A stretch of 64,000 nucleotides of DNA from Vanilla planifolia (Eukaryota; Streptophyta; Magnoliopsida; Asparagales; Orchidaceae), in the NCBI GenBank assembly GCA_023846275.1, contig JAIUJO010000190.1, forward strand, positions 259,085 through 323,084, in the 5' to 3' direction. Position 1 is the stretch's first letter, and the number at the start of each line of letters is the position of its first letter. The position numbers were made by a program, and so were the translations under genes. The notes beneath the pieces were generated by a model. The model was not told the origin of the DNA, ran no database searches, and was given only the letters and a program-made list of their open reading frames with translations. Below are positions 1 through 12,800 of the stretch, piece by piece.

Positions 1-3000
1 AGAATAAATATTTTATTTTGTGGAGCTCATCGACAAGAGGCCAACAATGTTTATTCATCTCCGTTTGGTCTCATTTGGTAATACTATGAAGTATAAAAAT
101 AAAAAAATATGTAATAATATATTAATAAGTTAATATTAACTTGATATATATGTGTTTTAAATAAAGATAAGTTGAAGAAATGTAATATAACCAAATGAAT
201 ACAAAAGAAGTTTGGTTTTTTTGTGATATAACCAAATCAAAGAAAAGAAATTGTAAAAATTAAGTAAATTGTGTAGTATTACAGCACTCAAAGAAATTAA
301 GGAGATGAAAGGTAACATCCTCGATTGCTAAATCATGAATTGGAATGACTCATGAAATATGGCAAAATCCTTTAAACGTAAATATTTAAAATTATAAAAA
401 AGGATTATTTGTTGGATAAGGCTACCAAGATAAATGTAATGATGATTATTTTGTCTCCATTGAAATATGTTAGGAATTTTTTATGAATAATAAAATTAAA
501 TAAACATAAATAATAATAAATTTTTTTTTGAATACTCAGTTGACATTTATTAAAACTAAAATAAGATAAATAAAAGAATTGTAAATAATCAAATCAAAGC
601 AAAACAAATGTCACTTTAGAGAAAATTTAGAGCTATGTAGTAATACATCAAAATAAAAGAAAACATTTATGGAAATAAGTTAAATTGTATTGGAAACTTG
701 CATTATGCTAAAGATGTTGAGTTTAATGTGCTTGGCCATTAAACTCATGCACAAATCAAAATTTATAATAAGGCATCACAAAATTCTAAGAAAATGAAAT
801 AGTTAATTATATAAAAATGAATATTTAGTTAGATAGAGCTTACAAGGATGAGTCAGATTTAACACTTAAAAATACTAAAATTAAATATTTTATTAGATAC
901 AGCTAGTTCATGAGTCTTATTACATTTGTTTCATCTTGATAGGACCTATTTTTAAATTAATGTGATTTGCCAAAGTAGATAATCATAAATTATAATAAAT
1001 TATTATTTAAATATTACATAAATGTAAGATAAATCAAAAAATGATTTAGGTTATAACCATTTAATATAACCAAATAATTGACATATAAATGTGACATGGG
1101 AGAAACGTTATAGTTACATAATAATTATACAAATAAAAATTGAAAGTTCGAAAAAATAAGAAAAATTACATGGGAAAGTTCCATTCCAAGTTACGAGATC
1201 ATGCAAATTAAAATATGTCAATCGAATCTCTTTTGAAATTACTATGTATTACAAAAGTAAATAAACATAAAAAATAATGAATTATTATTTTTATGTTTTG
1301 GAACTATATAAAATTCTAAAGAGATTATCTCAAGTTATGTAATACATTAAATCAAAGTGATCCACATTCACAAGATAGGAGAACTAGGGTTTTATAATAC
1401 AATAACAAAATACAAACATTTATGAAATATAACAAATTGAATAATAAAGCTACACTTAAAGATGTTGAGGAGATATAGTTTATCTTTGATAAAACAATTA
1501 GTTATTAATCAAAACAACTAATAAAGCATAAAAAATCTCATGAAAATAAAATATTTAAAAATATAAAAGTGTATTTAATTAAAAGGAACTCCTTTGGATA
1601 TGTCCAATGACATTTTTTGTCTTGATCAAACAATACTAAAATTAATATAAATTAGCAAAGAAAATATGTACAAAAAATAATTAATTATTATCTTTATAAT
1701 TACTAAACTTTTAATAAATAAAAAATTAGAAAAAAAAACTAGGTTATATAATGCAATAAAATCGAGGTATTTAAAAAGTCATATAAGATGAGAATTAGAA
1801 TCTCGTAGTGATATACCAAAATAAAAAAATTTTGGAAAAATGAAAAATCATACATGCTAAAACTAAAATTCAATATATTAAAAATATTGAGAATAACATC
1901 CATGATAGTGAAAATAGATATGAATTAAAATTGTCATGGTGCTTATCAAATTGAAGAAAATTAAAAAATTTAAAAAAATATATATAAATTATTATTTAAT
2001 TATAATGAGCTGATCTAGTTGTGTCTAATCATGTTTTTTCAACTGGATCAAACCTTGTTTTAAATTAAAATAAAGATTAAAAAATAAATTAGTAAAAATA
2101 AATGAATTAAAATAAATCAAAGTAATATATCTAAATTTATATGACGCAAATGTCAGACTATAGCACCTTTAAATTTACAAAGTAATGTAATTATATTAAA
2201 AAAAATTTAAAAAACTAGATTAATTATAAGAAAAAATTTAATTCTAAGATATTAAAAAGATCAAGTGTAACATGCTTGATTAAAAAAATCATTGACAAGT
2301 CTAAATGTTTAACGAATATGCCAAACCTAACAAATAAAATAACTAAAAAAAATGAAAATTAATATTTGAAAGAAAAAAGAACTTCAAAAAAGACCATTGA
2401 TGTATGCTTCAACAAAATTGAGCCTTCTCTACAAATACAACAAATTACTAAATTAATAAACATTAGTAATAATAAAACATACTTTTGAATTAATAAGATA
2501 CATTATGTTGTTGAAATAAGGTATATGAAGCAATATAGTGTAATTAAATTAAAGTGATGTATATATGTCACACAGGATGACCAATAATGTCTTATCAGAA
2601 ATTCAAACATGCCAAAACATTAAAAATTTAAATATTTTAATATATAAAAATAAATTTTTCCTTGGATATAACTCATTGAATAAAGTCTATTGACATTTGT
2701 TTTGTTTGCACTAGATCTTGTTTTGAATTTATGAGAAAGCCTAAGAATATAAAGTAATTTTAAACATCAGATTTTAAAAAATTAAGATAAACTAGAAAAG
2801 GTAATGCAGAAAAATTAATCGATATAAATGTCACACAAGAGGAGTATCACTATTTTGTTGTAATATAACTAATGCAAAGAAAAACATTTAAAGAATGAGA
2901 TAAATTATATGAGAAAGCTACATTCTATGATAATAAGGAAATTGAGTATAATATGTAGGATCATCGAATAAGGTACAAAACAAATGTCTCATAAGAAGTG

Positions 3001-6000
3001 AAAAAACCATACCAAAGAAAATAAATAAGAATATAAAATGAACATTTAATTGGATAGAGCTTATCAAGGAAAGACACATAACATTAAGAAATACTACGAA
3101 TTAAAAAAGTTAATAAACATAGGAAATTTTAAATTGATTAAGTAGATATATATTAATCCTAAAATAAAAAAATGGAAGAAATTAATTAACTGAATGATGG
3201 GATTTAAGCGACAGATGAGATGAGAAATACATTTTGGTAGAAATATTAGAAAATTAAAGCAAAAGATTTTCCAAATTGAGACAAATTATATGGTAAAGCT
3301 ATACCTAAACAAAATAAGGATATTTAGTGAAATATCCTAAAAAGCTAAATCAAGTGTCAATCGAATTGTCTTATAAAAGGTGCCAAATGAATAAAAAACA
3401 TTAAGAACAAAAATTCTCATAAACCTACCAAACCAATACAAACTATGAAATTTTAAAATATTAAAATTAATTTTAAATTTTTTTAGAGCTCATTAATGTG
3501 AAGTAAATAATAGTTGTTTTGTTTCCATCACATAATGAATTAAAAAACTATGAATTACAAAAAAGATAAATAAATAATAACTGAAAATTTTAATATTAAT
3601 TATGTATATATATATATATATATTAATGTTGAATTAAGGTAATTTAAAGCAATGTAATATGACATAATGGAAGTAATGCAAAACTTGTGTTACATAGAAT
3701 TTTGAGTTTTGATGTACTATAACAAAATTAAAGGTAAAGATTTGAAATAATCACATAAATAGTGCGATGAAGATACACTCAAAGATATTAAGAAAGTGGA
3801 GGTTAACATCTCCAATTACTAAATAAATAATTTGAAATACCTCATAAAACATGAGAAAACACTTTAAAGAAAACATCTTAAATTATAAAAATGAATATTT
3901 AATTTAATAGAGCTCATCGACATGAGTGCAACGACCACTATTTTGTTTCCATGGGACCATGTTTTTAATTATTATGATTACAAAATTAAATAAACATAAT
4001 CAGTAATAAATTATTATTTTAATGTTAAGTAAATATATATTAAATTTGAAATGAGATAAATTAAAAAAAGTAATATAAACTAACTATTGTTATGCAAATG
4101 TCACACAAGAGGAGATTTTGAGTTAAGTTATACTAAAAAAAGACAAAAGTGAAATATTTGAAGAAATGAGATAAAGTTGAAAGAAAAATTGCATTTAAAG
4201 ATACTAAAAAAGTCAAGTATATGATTGTCGATATCAAACTAAGGTATGAATTAAAATAAATCACCAAGAATGGCAAAACACTAAAAATGAAATATTTAAA
4301 TTTATACAAATGAATATTTCAGTAGAAAGAGGTCGCCAAGATGAATTTGATGGTGTAATCTTTATTGGTCTCATGTGGAATTTTAAAAAAGTACCAAAGT
4401 AAATAAGTGTAAATAATAATAATAATATTAAGTAGTATTTATTAAATCAAAAATAAAAAAGTTAAAGAAATATAATACAACAAAATCAAAATAAAAAAAT
4501 TAAGAGAATGAGGTATATTATTTGGAATTTTACGCTCCATGATACAAAGGATGTCAACTGCTAGTAATTCTTTTAAACAAAAGATGTATGAACTGAAATG
4601 CCTCATAAAGCCTAACAAAATCATCAAAAACAAACATTTAAAAATATTAAAAAAAAAAATTTAATTGGATATAGCTAGTTAGCACAATTCTAAATGCATT
4701 TCTTTAGTCTTAATCAAATTAAGTTTTTAATTATGATAAATTATCAATATATATAGTAATAAACAAAATAAATATTATTTTTAATTTTAAGTAAATTGGT
4801 ATTAGATTAGAAAAAAGTTAAATTGAATCAATGTGATATAACTAAATAAAAGACATATAAAGGTCGCATAGGAGAAGAATTAGAGTTGCATAGTAATTTA
4901 ACTAAATAAAAGAAAAGAATTTTAATAAATATGATAATTTTTATGAGAAAGTTGCATTTCAAGATATTAGCAATTTCATGCATAACATCCATTATCATCA
5001 AATCAAATGTGATTTAAAATGTCTCAAATAGACCTTGTTTGAAGTTACTATGAATTATTAAACTAAATAATATAAATAATAATGAAATTATTATTTTTTA
5101 TATTTATCAAATATATAATGAAGCTGAAAAATGATTATTTCAAGCAATGTAATGATATGAAATCTTAGCAATCTAATGAGCACACTATAGGAGAATTTGT
5201 GTTTTGTCGTAATATAACTAAATTTAAAAAACCTTTAGAAAAAATAATAAATAATACTAGAAAGTAGCACTCTAACTTGTTAAGGAGAGCGAGTGTAACT
5301 TCCTCGATCGCTAAATCAATTAGGAATGAAAATGTCTTTTAAAGTGACAAAAATCCCCAAAAAAATTAAATTTTTAAAAATTTAAAGTAAGCATTTAATT
5401 TAAAAGAACTCACCAAGGCATGTCCAATGAACAATATTTCTTTTACCTCAATCAAACATTATTTTAAATTAGTAAGAATTAAAAAAAAATAAGTATATAT
5501 AATAACGAAATACTATTTATATTTAATTAATTTATAATAAAAGAAGAAGGAAATAAATTGAGATAATAATAAGTAACAAAATAAAAGTGATATAAAGGTC
5601 ACACAATGTGGGAATTAGAGTTTCATTTTAAAAAAACTAAATAAAAAATATAAATTTAGAAAAATGAAAAGAAAATTTATGTGAAACATGCATTCCATGA
5701 AATGAAGGATATAAATTGCAACATCCATGATCATCGAATAATGTAAGAAAGAAATTCTTTGAATGCCTATCAAAACTTATTAGAGTAAAGCATTTGAAAA
5801 TATAAAAATTAATATTTAATTAGGAATATTTCATTGAGCTTCTTCCAATGACATGATTTCATCTTGATTAGATCACATTTGGATTTAGCACAAACTACAA
5901 AATTAATTAAGCACAAATAAAAATAAATTATCAATTTGAAAATTAAAAAAATTATTTTCAATTGAAATTTGGTAAATTGAACCAATGTATATAACTAAAT

Positions 6001-8062
6001 TTATATGACATAAAGATCACATGATTGGAGATTTAAAATTACATTGTATTATAACCAAACAAAATGTAACAATTGAAAAAATGAGATAAATTGTTAACAA
6101 AAGTTATACTCTATGATATATGTAAATTGATTGTAATATCCTCAATTCTTCAATTTATTATTAATCAAAATATCTTGTAATGTTAGCCAAAGCTTTATAA
6201 AATAAAATAATTAAAAATATAATAATTAATATTTAAATAGATATAGCTCCAAAAGGTAAGTCTACTAACATTAGCTTGTTTGGATTAAAGTTTGTTTTGA
6301 ATTACTACAAACTATACTTTTAAAAAGAGGTAAATAATAATAAAGTATTAGTTTAATAGTAGGTAAATATATAATAAACTGGGAAAATGATTAATTTAAG
6401 CAACAAAATTTACCAAAATAAAAATGATGTAAAGGTCAATCAAAAGGACATTTTGATGCACTAGAAAATATGAGAATGTGAAAGAAACAATTTTAAAAAT
6501 TGAGGTACTATATACAAAAGCATTATGTTCTAGGACACCATATAAGTTATAAACCAAAATTACCCATAAAGTTTTCTAAAACACTAGAAAACAAAGTATT
6601 TAAAAAATATAAAATAAATGAATCCTATTTCCTTAGATCAAAGCTAGTTCAAAATAATTATAAATTGACAAAAAATATAAGCATAAATAATGATAAATAA
6701 GTTTTATATATTAAATAAATATATGTTAATTATTAAATAAAAAAAATTGAAATAATATAAATAAACAAAATCAAAGTAATATAAAGGTCACACGAGAGAA
6801 GATTTAGTGTTACATAATAATATAACCTTATAAAAGTAAAATTCATTAAGAAATAAAATAAATTCTATAGGAAAGATGCATTACCTATTACTAAGGAACC
6901 CAAAAATGTCTTGTAAAGTATGCCAAAACACAAGAAAATAAGGAATTCAAACAAGAAATAAATATTAGTAGACAAGTCCAACAACTTTTCTAAGTGTCAA
7001 TTAAACTACATTTGGAATGATATTGAATTACTTATGTAAGCACAAATGAAATAAATTATTGTTCAAACAATAAGTAAATATATGTAAAAGTACAAAAAAG
7101 ATAAATTGAAGTATATAATATAAGAAAATTTAAGGTTTTTAAACATCACGCATAAAGAGTTGGGAGTTAAATAGTAGTATATGAAAATCAATGAAAAGTT
7201 TTTTAAAAATTAAGATGAATTATTAAGAAAATTTATTTTGCAGGATAGTGAGAAAATCGAGTGTAGCATCACTGATAATTATTAGGTACAAATAAAAATC
7301 TCATAAATCATACATAAATGCTAGATAATAAAATATCTAAAAACAATATAAATGAACATTGAATTCCATAAAGGCCCTTGGGCCAAGTCTAATAAACTAA
7401 TTTTTGTCTTCATCAAACCTCATTTGTAATTATTGCAAATAACCAAAGTAAAATAAGAATAAATAATTATAAATTTCAAAAATACTTATTACATATGTAT
7501 TAAAACTGAAATGGGATAAGCTGAGGCATTGTAATCAAACAAAATTAAGGTGTTGCGATGGTTTTATGACAATAGAATTATAGTTCATAGTGATATAACA
7601 AAATTAAAGCAAAAGTTTTTTATATAAATTGCATAAGAAAGTTCCTTTCCAAGATACTTTTGAAATTTAGTGAAATTTTATTGATCATCAAATCATATAA
7701 GAATTAAAATAACTCCTGAAACATGTCAAGATAAAGGTAAATGATATATTTCAACATATAAAAAATTAATATTAAATTTGATAAAGCTCATTAAGTTGAG
7801 CCAAATGTCATTTGTTTAGTCTCAATTGAACCTCTTTTGAAATTATTATGAATTAACAATCTTAAAAAACATAGATAATAATGAATTATTATTTTAGTAT
7901 AATAATATGCTTTAAAATTAAAATAAGATGAATGGATGTAACATAATGAAAACAATTATAGTGATGTAATGGTCTCATCAGAGGAGTTTAGAGCTATATA
8001 ATAATATAACTAAATTAAAATAAACTATTTTAAAAAATAAAATAAATTTTATAAGTTGTATT
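1..8062 (+). repeat. Diverged ~420-bp satellite array, segment 1
   Basis: Tandem, head-to-tail, badly decayed monomers. By eye a consensus of about 420 bp can be built; actual spacing of anchor motifs here averages near 390 bp because of deletions. Recurring anchors in order are a GAGCTCAT-like word followed by a GTCTCAATCAAACC-like word, AATAATAATAAATTATTATTTT, TAAATATATATTAAA, TGAGATAAATT, TCACATGAGAGGAGATT, GAGAAAGTTGCATTCC, GATACTAAGGAG, ACATCCTCGATCATC and ATGTCTCATAAAGCATG. The GAGCTCAT anchor can be seen for example near 21, 3485 and 3905. About 20 monomers are present. No coding frame and no RNA gene is seen. A short (TA)n run lies near 3605-3623. The array is presumably heterochromatic; I do not recognise the family. 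Confidence 0.85.
8058..8062. repeat. Target-site duplication, left, solo LTR-1
   Basis: GTATT directly precedes the TGAAGTG terminus of the LTR and is repeated exactly at 9866-9870. Confidence 0.85.
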
Positions 8063-8653
8063 TGAAGTGTTTCGTGCTAAGGAAATCCCACAAGAGGGGG
8101 GGTGAATTGTGTATTTAAAAATTTTACAAATTTTTAAATTAAACTTAAAAACCTTTAAGCAAAAGTAAAGATAGTGGAACACACAAATTTTTAAGTGGTT
8201 CGACTCAAAACCGAGTCTACGTCCACCCCCAACCGGTGTTGGGAAAAATCCACTAAATGCACCGATTACAAGTGAGGTTTTTCCTACGGTTCACCTCGAA
8301 CCTACTTGGGATTTTTACTACGGCTAATCCCAAACCTACTTCAGTTTTTACCGGGCTCAACTCAAACCCGGTGCTTTTGCACAACTGCCGGGATGCCCTT
8401 GCCCCAAAACAAAAAATACGAAAAATTGGCAAATAACTTAAGAGAAATAGGAGAAAAGAGGAGGCACACACAATCGACAAATTAGAGGAATAGGAATTGA
8501 GAAATAATTGAAAAACCTCTAATTCCAATAGCTTTCTTGCCGCTTTGCTTTTCGAGCTTGGATGCACCGTTTTTGCTTGATTGCTCGAAATTTGAGATCT
8601 GAAATCTTTGAAAAATCTAGCAAAAGTTAAACTGAAAAATACATAATTTTTCC

Positions 8654-8663
8654 CTATTTATAG
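8654..8663 (-). promoter_or_regulatory. Sense LTR TATA box, LTR-1
   Basis: CTATAAATAG followed by GG on the minus strand, in the expected place between U3 and R. The word and its flanks (AAGCTCTATAAATAGGGAA) are kept in solo LTR-2 at 15455-15464. Transcription would start about 30 bp further on, near 8625, and run towards 8063. Confidence 0.65.
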
Positions 8664-8942
8664 AGCTTAAATTTGAGCTCTAAAAACACCCCCAACGGCT
8701 CCAAAAATCAATTAGCCGTTTGGGCAACGGACGAAAAGCAGCCACCGTCCGATCCAGGCCCAAAAACGAACAGCGCAGATTGATTTACGCAATTTACCGT
8801 CCGGGCTTAATCCCGACCGTTGGATCCGGGCGCGTAATCAAACGGCACGGATTAAATCTCACGGGATGAATCCTTTGCGTTGGATCCGGGCGGGCTTGAT
8901 CTGAGCCATTGGATCCCGCGAAGGCTGAAATTGGGATTTTTA

Positions 8943-8984
8943 GTCCCACATTGCGTATCCGGAACTGTTGGAGCGCTATATAAG
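8943..8984 (+). promoter_or_regulatory. Antisense snRNA-type promoter (USE + TATA), LTR-1
   Basis: GTCCCACATTG at 8943-8953 differs at one base from the plant snRNA upstream sequence element RTCCCACATCG. After exactly 23 bp follows TATATAAG at 8977-8984. In plants a gap of about 23-24 bp marks Pol III snRNA genes (U6, U3), whereas Pol II snRNA genes have about 33-34 bp. Downstream there is no TTTT until 9240-9243, followed by T-runs at 9257-9261 and 9263-9268. A GGGG/CCCC hairpin lies at 9017-9030, 40 bp after the TATA start. The module points opposite to the LTR's own transcription. That it is active, and by which polymerase, is inference. Confidence 0.5.
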
Positions 8985-9073
8985 AAATCCACCCTGTTTA
9001 CATTCCGAACCGCTTTGGGGTTGGTTCCCCCCTTCCTTGACCAGGATTTCACCACTTGGTTCGGGTTGACTTG

Positions 9074-9236
9074 GCCATGCACTGTTTATTGACTGTTGAC
9101 CTTCGCTGCAGTTTGACCTCGCCATGCTCCTCCTGGCGGGCTTTGGGCGGGCTTGTCTTAGCCAGGCACTGTTGAATTGACCGTTGACCAGCGCTAGCCG
9201 AGCTCCTCTATGCGGGCTTTGGGCTGGCTTGTCTTA
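9074..9236 (+). repeat. Tandem duplication (~80 bp x2) inside LTR-1
   Basis: Unit one is 9074-9160 and unit two 9161-9236. Both start GCCA(T/G)GCACTGTT, share TTGACC and GCGGGCTTTGGGC, and end GGCTTGTCTTA. The duplication is not visible in solo LTR-2, so it arose within this copy or its subfamily. It lies inside the stretch that the antisense promoter would transcribe. Confidence 0.75.
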
Positions 9237-9865
9237 GCATTTTCGGGTCAACCAAATTTTTATTTTTTAAATTAAATTTTTAATTTCTAAAAGACCTGGA
9301 CGGCCTGTTTTCGCACCGGGTCGACCCGCCCAATGCTACAGTGCATTTTCCCGAGACTTCGGCTATTTTAGGGTATTTATGGCGAATTTTTTAGCCAAAA
9401 ATTTGAATATAAGTATATAAAAATAATTTTATATTCTTATAGTATTATAAGTTAATTAAGTGGCTATGAAAAGAAATTCGTAAAAAACGATTCCAAAATA
9501 ATATTAAAAAATCAAATACCCATGTCTATACATTTTGTCAAATATGCTTGGCCCAAAAATCAAAATTCAGTATTAAATAAATTTAAAATATTTTTAAATG
9601 TTAATACTACTAGTGTGCCTCATAATCTCAAAGTTTGGACATATCAAATTCAAGAGAAATAAAAAGAAATTCAATTATAAAAAATCTTGTGCATGTCTCA
9701 AATTTCCTTGAAGTATGCCATGACCTCAAGGCCCTTAGAGACCATTATTTTAGACATCTAAAATACATGGCTTGATTTAATTAATTATTAACAATTTTAC
9801 TTAAAATCAAGCCCAAATAAAATATACACATTTATGCTTGACTCATCAAACACAAAGGTGTAACA

Positions 9866-12800
9866 GTATTCATATATACTAAAAAAATCGATAGAAATGT
9901 CCTCCTTTGTTAATTAGGATTGAACTAGATAAAATGCAAAAAAAAAGTAAAATAAAATTTTTAAACATGTAAAATTGAAATTGCGATTTGATTGAGCTCA
10001 TCAAGAGGAGTCTGAATGGCTTTTTTGTCTTGTTTGTCAAGCCTGGTTTGAATTATTACGATTTAAATGATATAATAAGCTTAAATAATAATAAATTATT
10101 ATTTTAAAATGAAGTGATGATATAGTAAGCCAATAATTAAATAAATTAAATAAATCTATATAAACAAATCAAAGTGATGTAAATATCTTGTGAGAGAAGA
10201 TTTAGGGTTACATAGTTATGGAAACAAATCAAACTGAAAAATTTCAATTTTGATAAATTATATAGGAAATTTTTGTTCCATGATACTACAGAGATGAAGT
10301 GTATTTTTCTTGACCATCAAATAAAGTTTAAATATAAATGACTTAGAATGCAATGCAAAATCCAACAAAATAAAATATTAAAATAAATATTTTGTTTGAT
10401 AAAGCTTACTTAGATGTGTAATTCATTTCCATCAAACTTGTTATATTTACAATAATTATCAAAGTAAATAAGCATAAAAAATTAAATTTATTTTTTAATA
10501 TTATGTAAATATAAATTAATGTTAAAATAATGTAAATTAAAGTATTATAATCTTACCAAATCAAAGTGATGTAAATGTTAAAAGAGAGAAGAATATGAAC
10601 TTCATAACAAGAAATCCAAATGAAAGAAAAATTTATAATAAGAAGAAAATTGGTGCAAGAAGTTATGTTCCATGATACGAAAAAGATTTAGTGTAACAAT
10701 GCCAATGACCAAATCAGGTACTAACCAAAGCACTCATAAAGCATTAAAAACTAATAAAAATAAAATATTTAAAAAAGTTATTATTTCATTAGATAGTGCT
10801 CATCATGACTAGTCCAACGACATCTGTTTATTCATTATTCAATTTTGTTTGGAAATATTACAAATTAGTAAAGTAAATAAATACAAATAATAATGAGTTA
10901 TTATTTTAATATTAAGAAAAAATATAATAAACATTAAATTAATAAATTAAAGCAATGTAATATAATAAAATCAATGAAAAAAATAAATGAATGAAGTAAA
11001 TTATATATGAAACTACCATTACATGATAATATGGTGATGTAGTGTGATATACACAAATGTCAAATGAGCTGCAAATCAAAATGTCTCACAATATATTCAA
11101 AAGTTCTAGAAAATAAAAAATAAAAAAATATATATAAATAAATATTTAATTTGGTCCATCTCGTCAAGTAGAGTTTTATGACGTTTCTGTTTTCTCGATC
11201 GAACTTAATTTCAAACTAAAAAAGAAAGTAACATAAGCAACAAAAAATTATTAATTTAATATTTATTAAATAAATGTTAAAGTTGAAATATGATAAATTA
11301 AAGCAAAGTAATATGACCAAATCCAAGAATTCTTAGGGTCATACAATAGACAATTTAGTGGTTCATTGTAATAATATAATAAGATCAAAGCAAAATGTTT
11401 GCATAAATGAGATAAATTATTACAGAGAGTTATATTTCAAGGTTGAGCATAATATCACCAATTATTAAATTTGTTATGAACCATAATCCCTTCTAACATA
11501 CACAAAAACTTTAGTAAACATAAAGTTTAATAATATGTAATGAATATTCGATTAGATAAAGTTTATTGCGACTAGTCTATTGATAGCTTTTTTAATTGGA
11601 TCTCATTTTAGATTTTAATGAATTACAAAAGTAATTAAACATTAAATATAAGAAAAAATTGTTTTACTATTGAGTAAATGCATATTAAAAATGAAATAAT
11701 ACAAATTAATGTGAAAAATGAAAATCTAAATATAAAAGTTTAATTAATGAGAAAAATTGTACGAGAAAGTCGCGTCCATAGATACCGAGGAATCGAGTGA
11801 AACATCCTAGATTATCAAATTAGTTTTGAATTTAACTACATCAAAAAATATGGTAAAATTCAAAAAAGTGAAATATTTAAAAATAAAAAATGATTATTTA
11901 TTTTGATAATACTAGTTGAGAAAGGTCGAATGACATTAGTTTCTTCTCAATAATACCTTGTTTCAATTACCATGAAGTATAAACTTAAATAAGCATGAAA
12001 AATAATAAATTAAAATTTTAATGTTAAATAAATTTATGTTAAAGTTAGAAAAGAGATAAATCGAAAAAATATATTATAACAAATTCAAAGTGATGTAAAT
12101 GACATATGACAGGAGATTTAAAATAACATAATAATATAAAAAAATCAAAGTTAAAATTTTGTAAAAGAGAGATAAATCAATTGAAAACTTGCTTTAAAAA
12201 GTATTTAAAATATTTAATGGAACTTTTTCAATTGTTAATTTAGTTATGACTTCAAAAGTCTTATAAAGTATAGCAAAAGCAATTTATTTCATTTTATAGA
12301 ACTCTTTGAGATTCGACCAAAGACATTTATTTCATCTCAATTTAACCTTGTATTAAATTTCAACTAATTATTAAAATAAATAATTATATATTATTAGAAA
12401 TTATAATTTTTGTTTTAAACAAATATATAATAAATCTACAAAAAGATAAATATAAGTATTGTAATCTAACAAAATCGAAGTGATGCAAATGTTACAAGAG
12501 AGAAGAATTACAATTTCATGGTAATATAACCAAATCAAAATGAAAACTTTTAAGTGATAGATTGCCTTAGAAAGTTGCATTCAAAGATAATAAGAAGATT
12601 ATGGTAACAATCTCTATTGTCAAACAAACTGAAATATCTCATAAACTATAATAAAACCATAGAAAATTAAATATTTAAAAAATAAAAAAATTAATATTTA
12701 GTTGGATCTACATCATCTTGATGATTTCAAAAATATTTATTTTGTATTAATCAAACCCCATTATGAAATCTTATGAATTACCAATTTAAATAAGAAAAAA

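Larger units (their letters stand above)
8063..9865 (-). mobile_element. Solo LTR-1 (copia-like lineage), 1803 bp
   Basis: Read on the plus strand the element runs from TGAAGTG to GGTGTAACA, so it has the TG...CA ends of an LTR, and it is flanked by an exact 5-bp duplication (GTATT). The sense orientation is minus, set by comparison with the LTRs of the gag-bearing element at 42104-48840: the U5 end carries the same AGAGGGGGGTGAATT stretch and a GTGGTTCGACTC...GAGTCTACGTCC segment, and the U3 end begins TGTTACACC. A sense TATA box lies at 8654-8663, giving U3 of about 1.2 kb and R-U5 of about 0.57 kb. No internal domain, primer site or second LTR is present, hence solo LTR. It is much more GC-rich than the satellite around it. 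Open frames at 8253-8567, 8852-9082 and 8880-9092 are accidental. A related copy is at 14850-16749. Confidence 0.88.

Noticed and set aside
8192..8204. GGTTCGACTC as a tRNA B box in LTR-1 (and its counterpart in LTR-2)
   Set aside because: No tRNA cloverleaf or A box around it; it is part of an imperfect inverted repeat in U5 and is altered in the related 3' and 5' LTRs.
8253..9092. Open frames inside solo LTR-1 on both strands
   Set aside because: They lie in LTR sequence, are not kept in LTR-2, and match no family I recognise.
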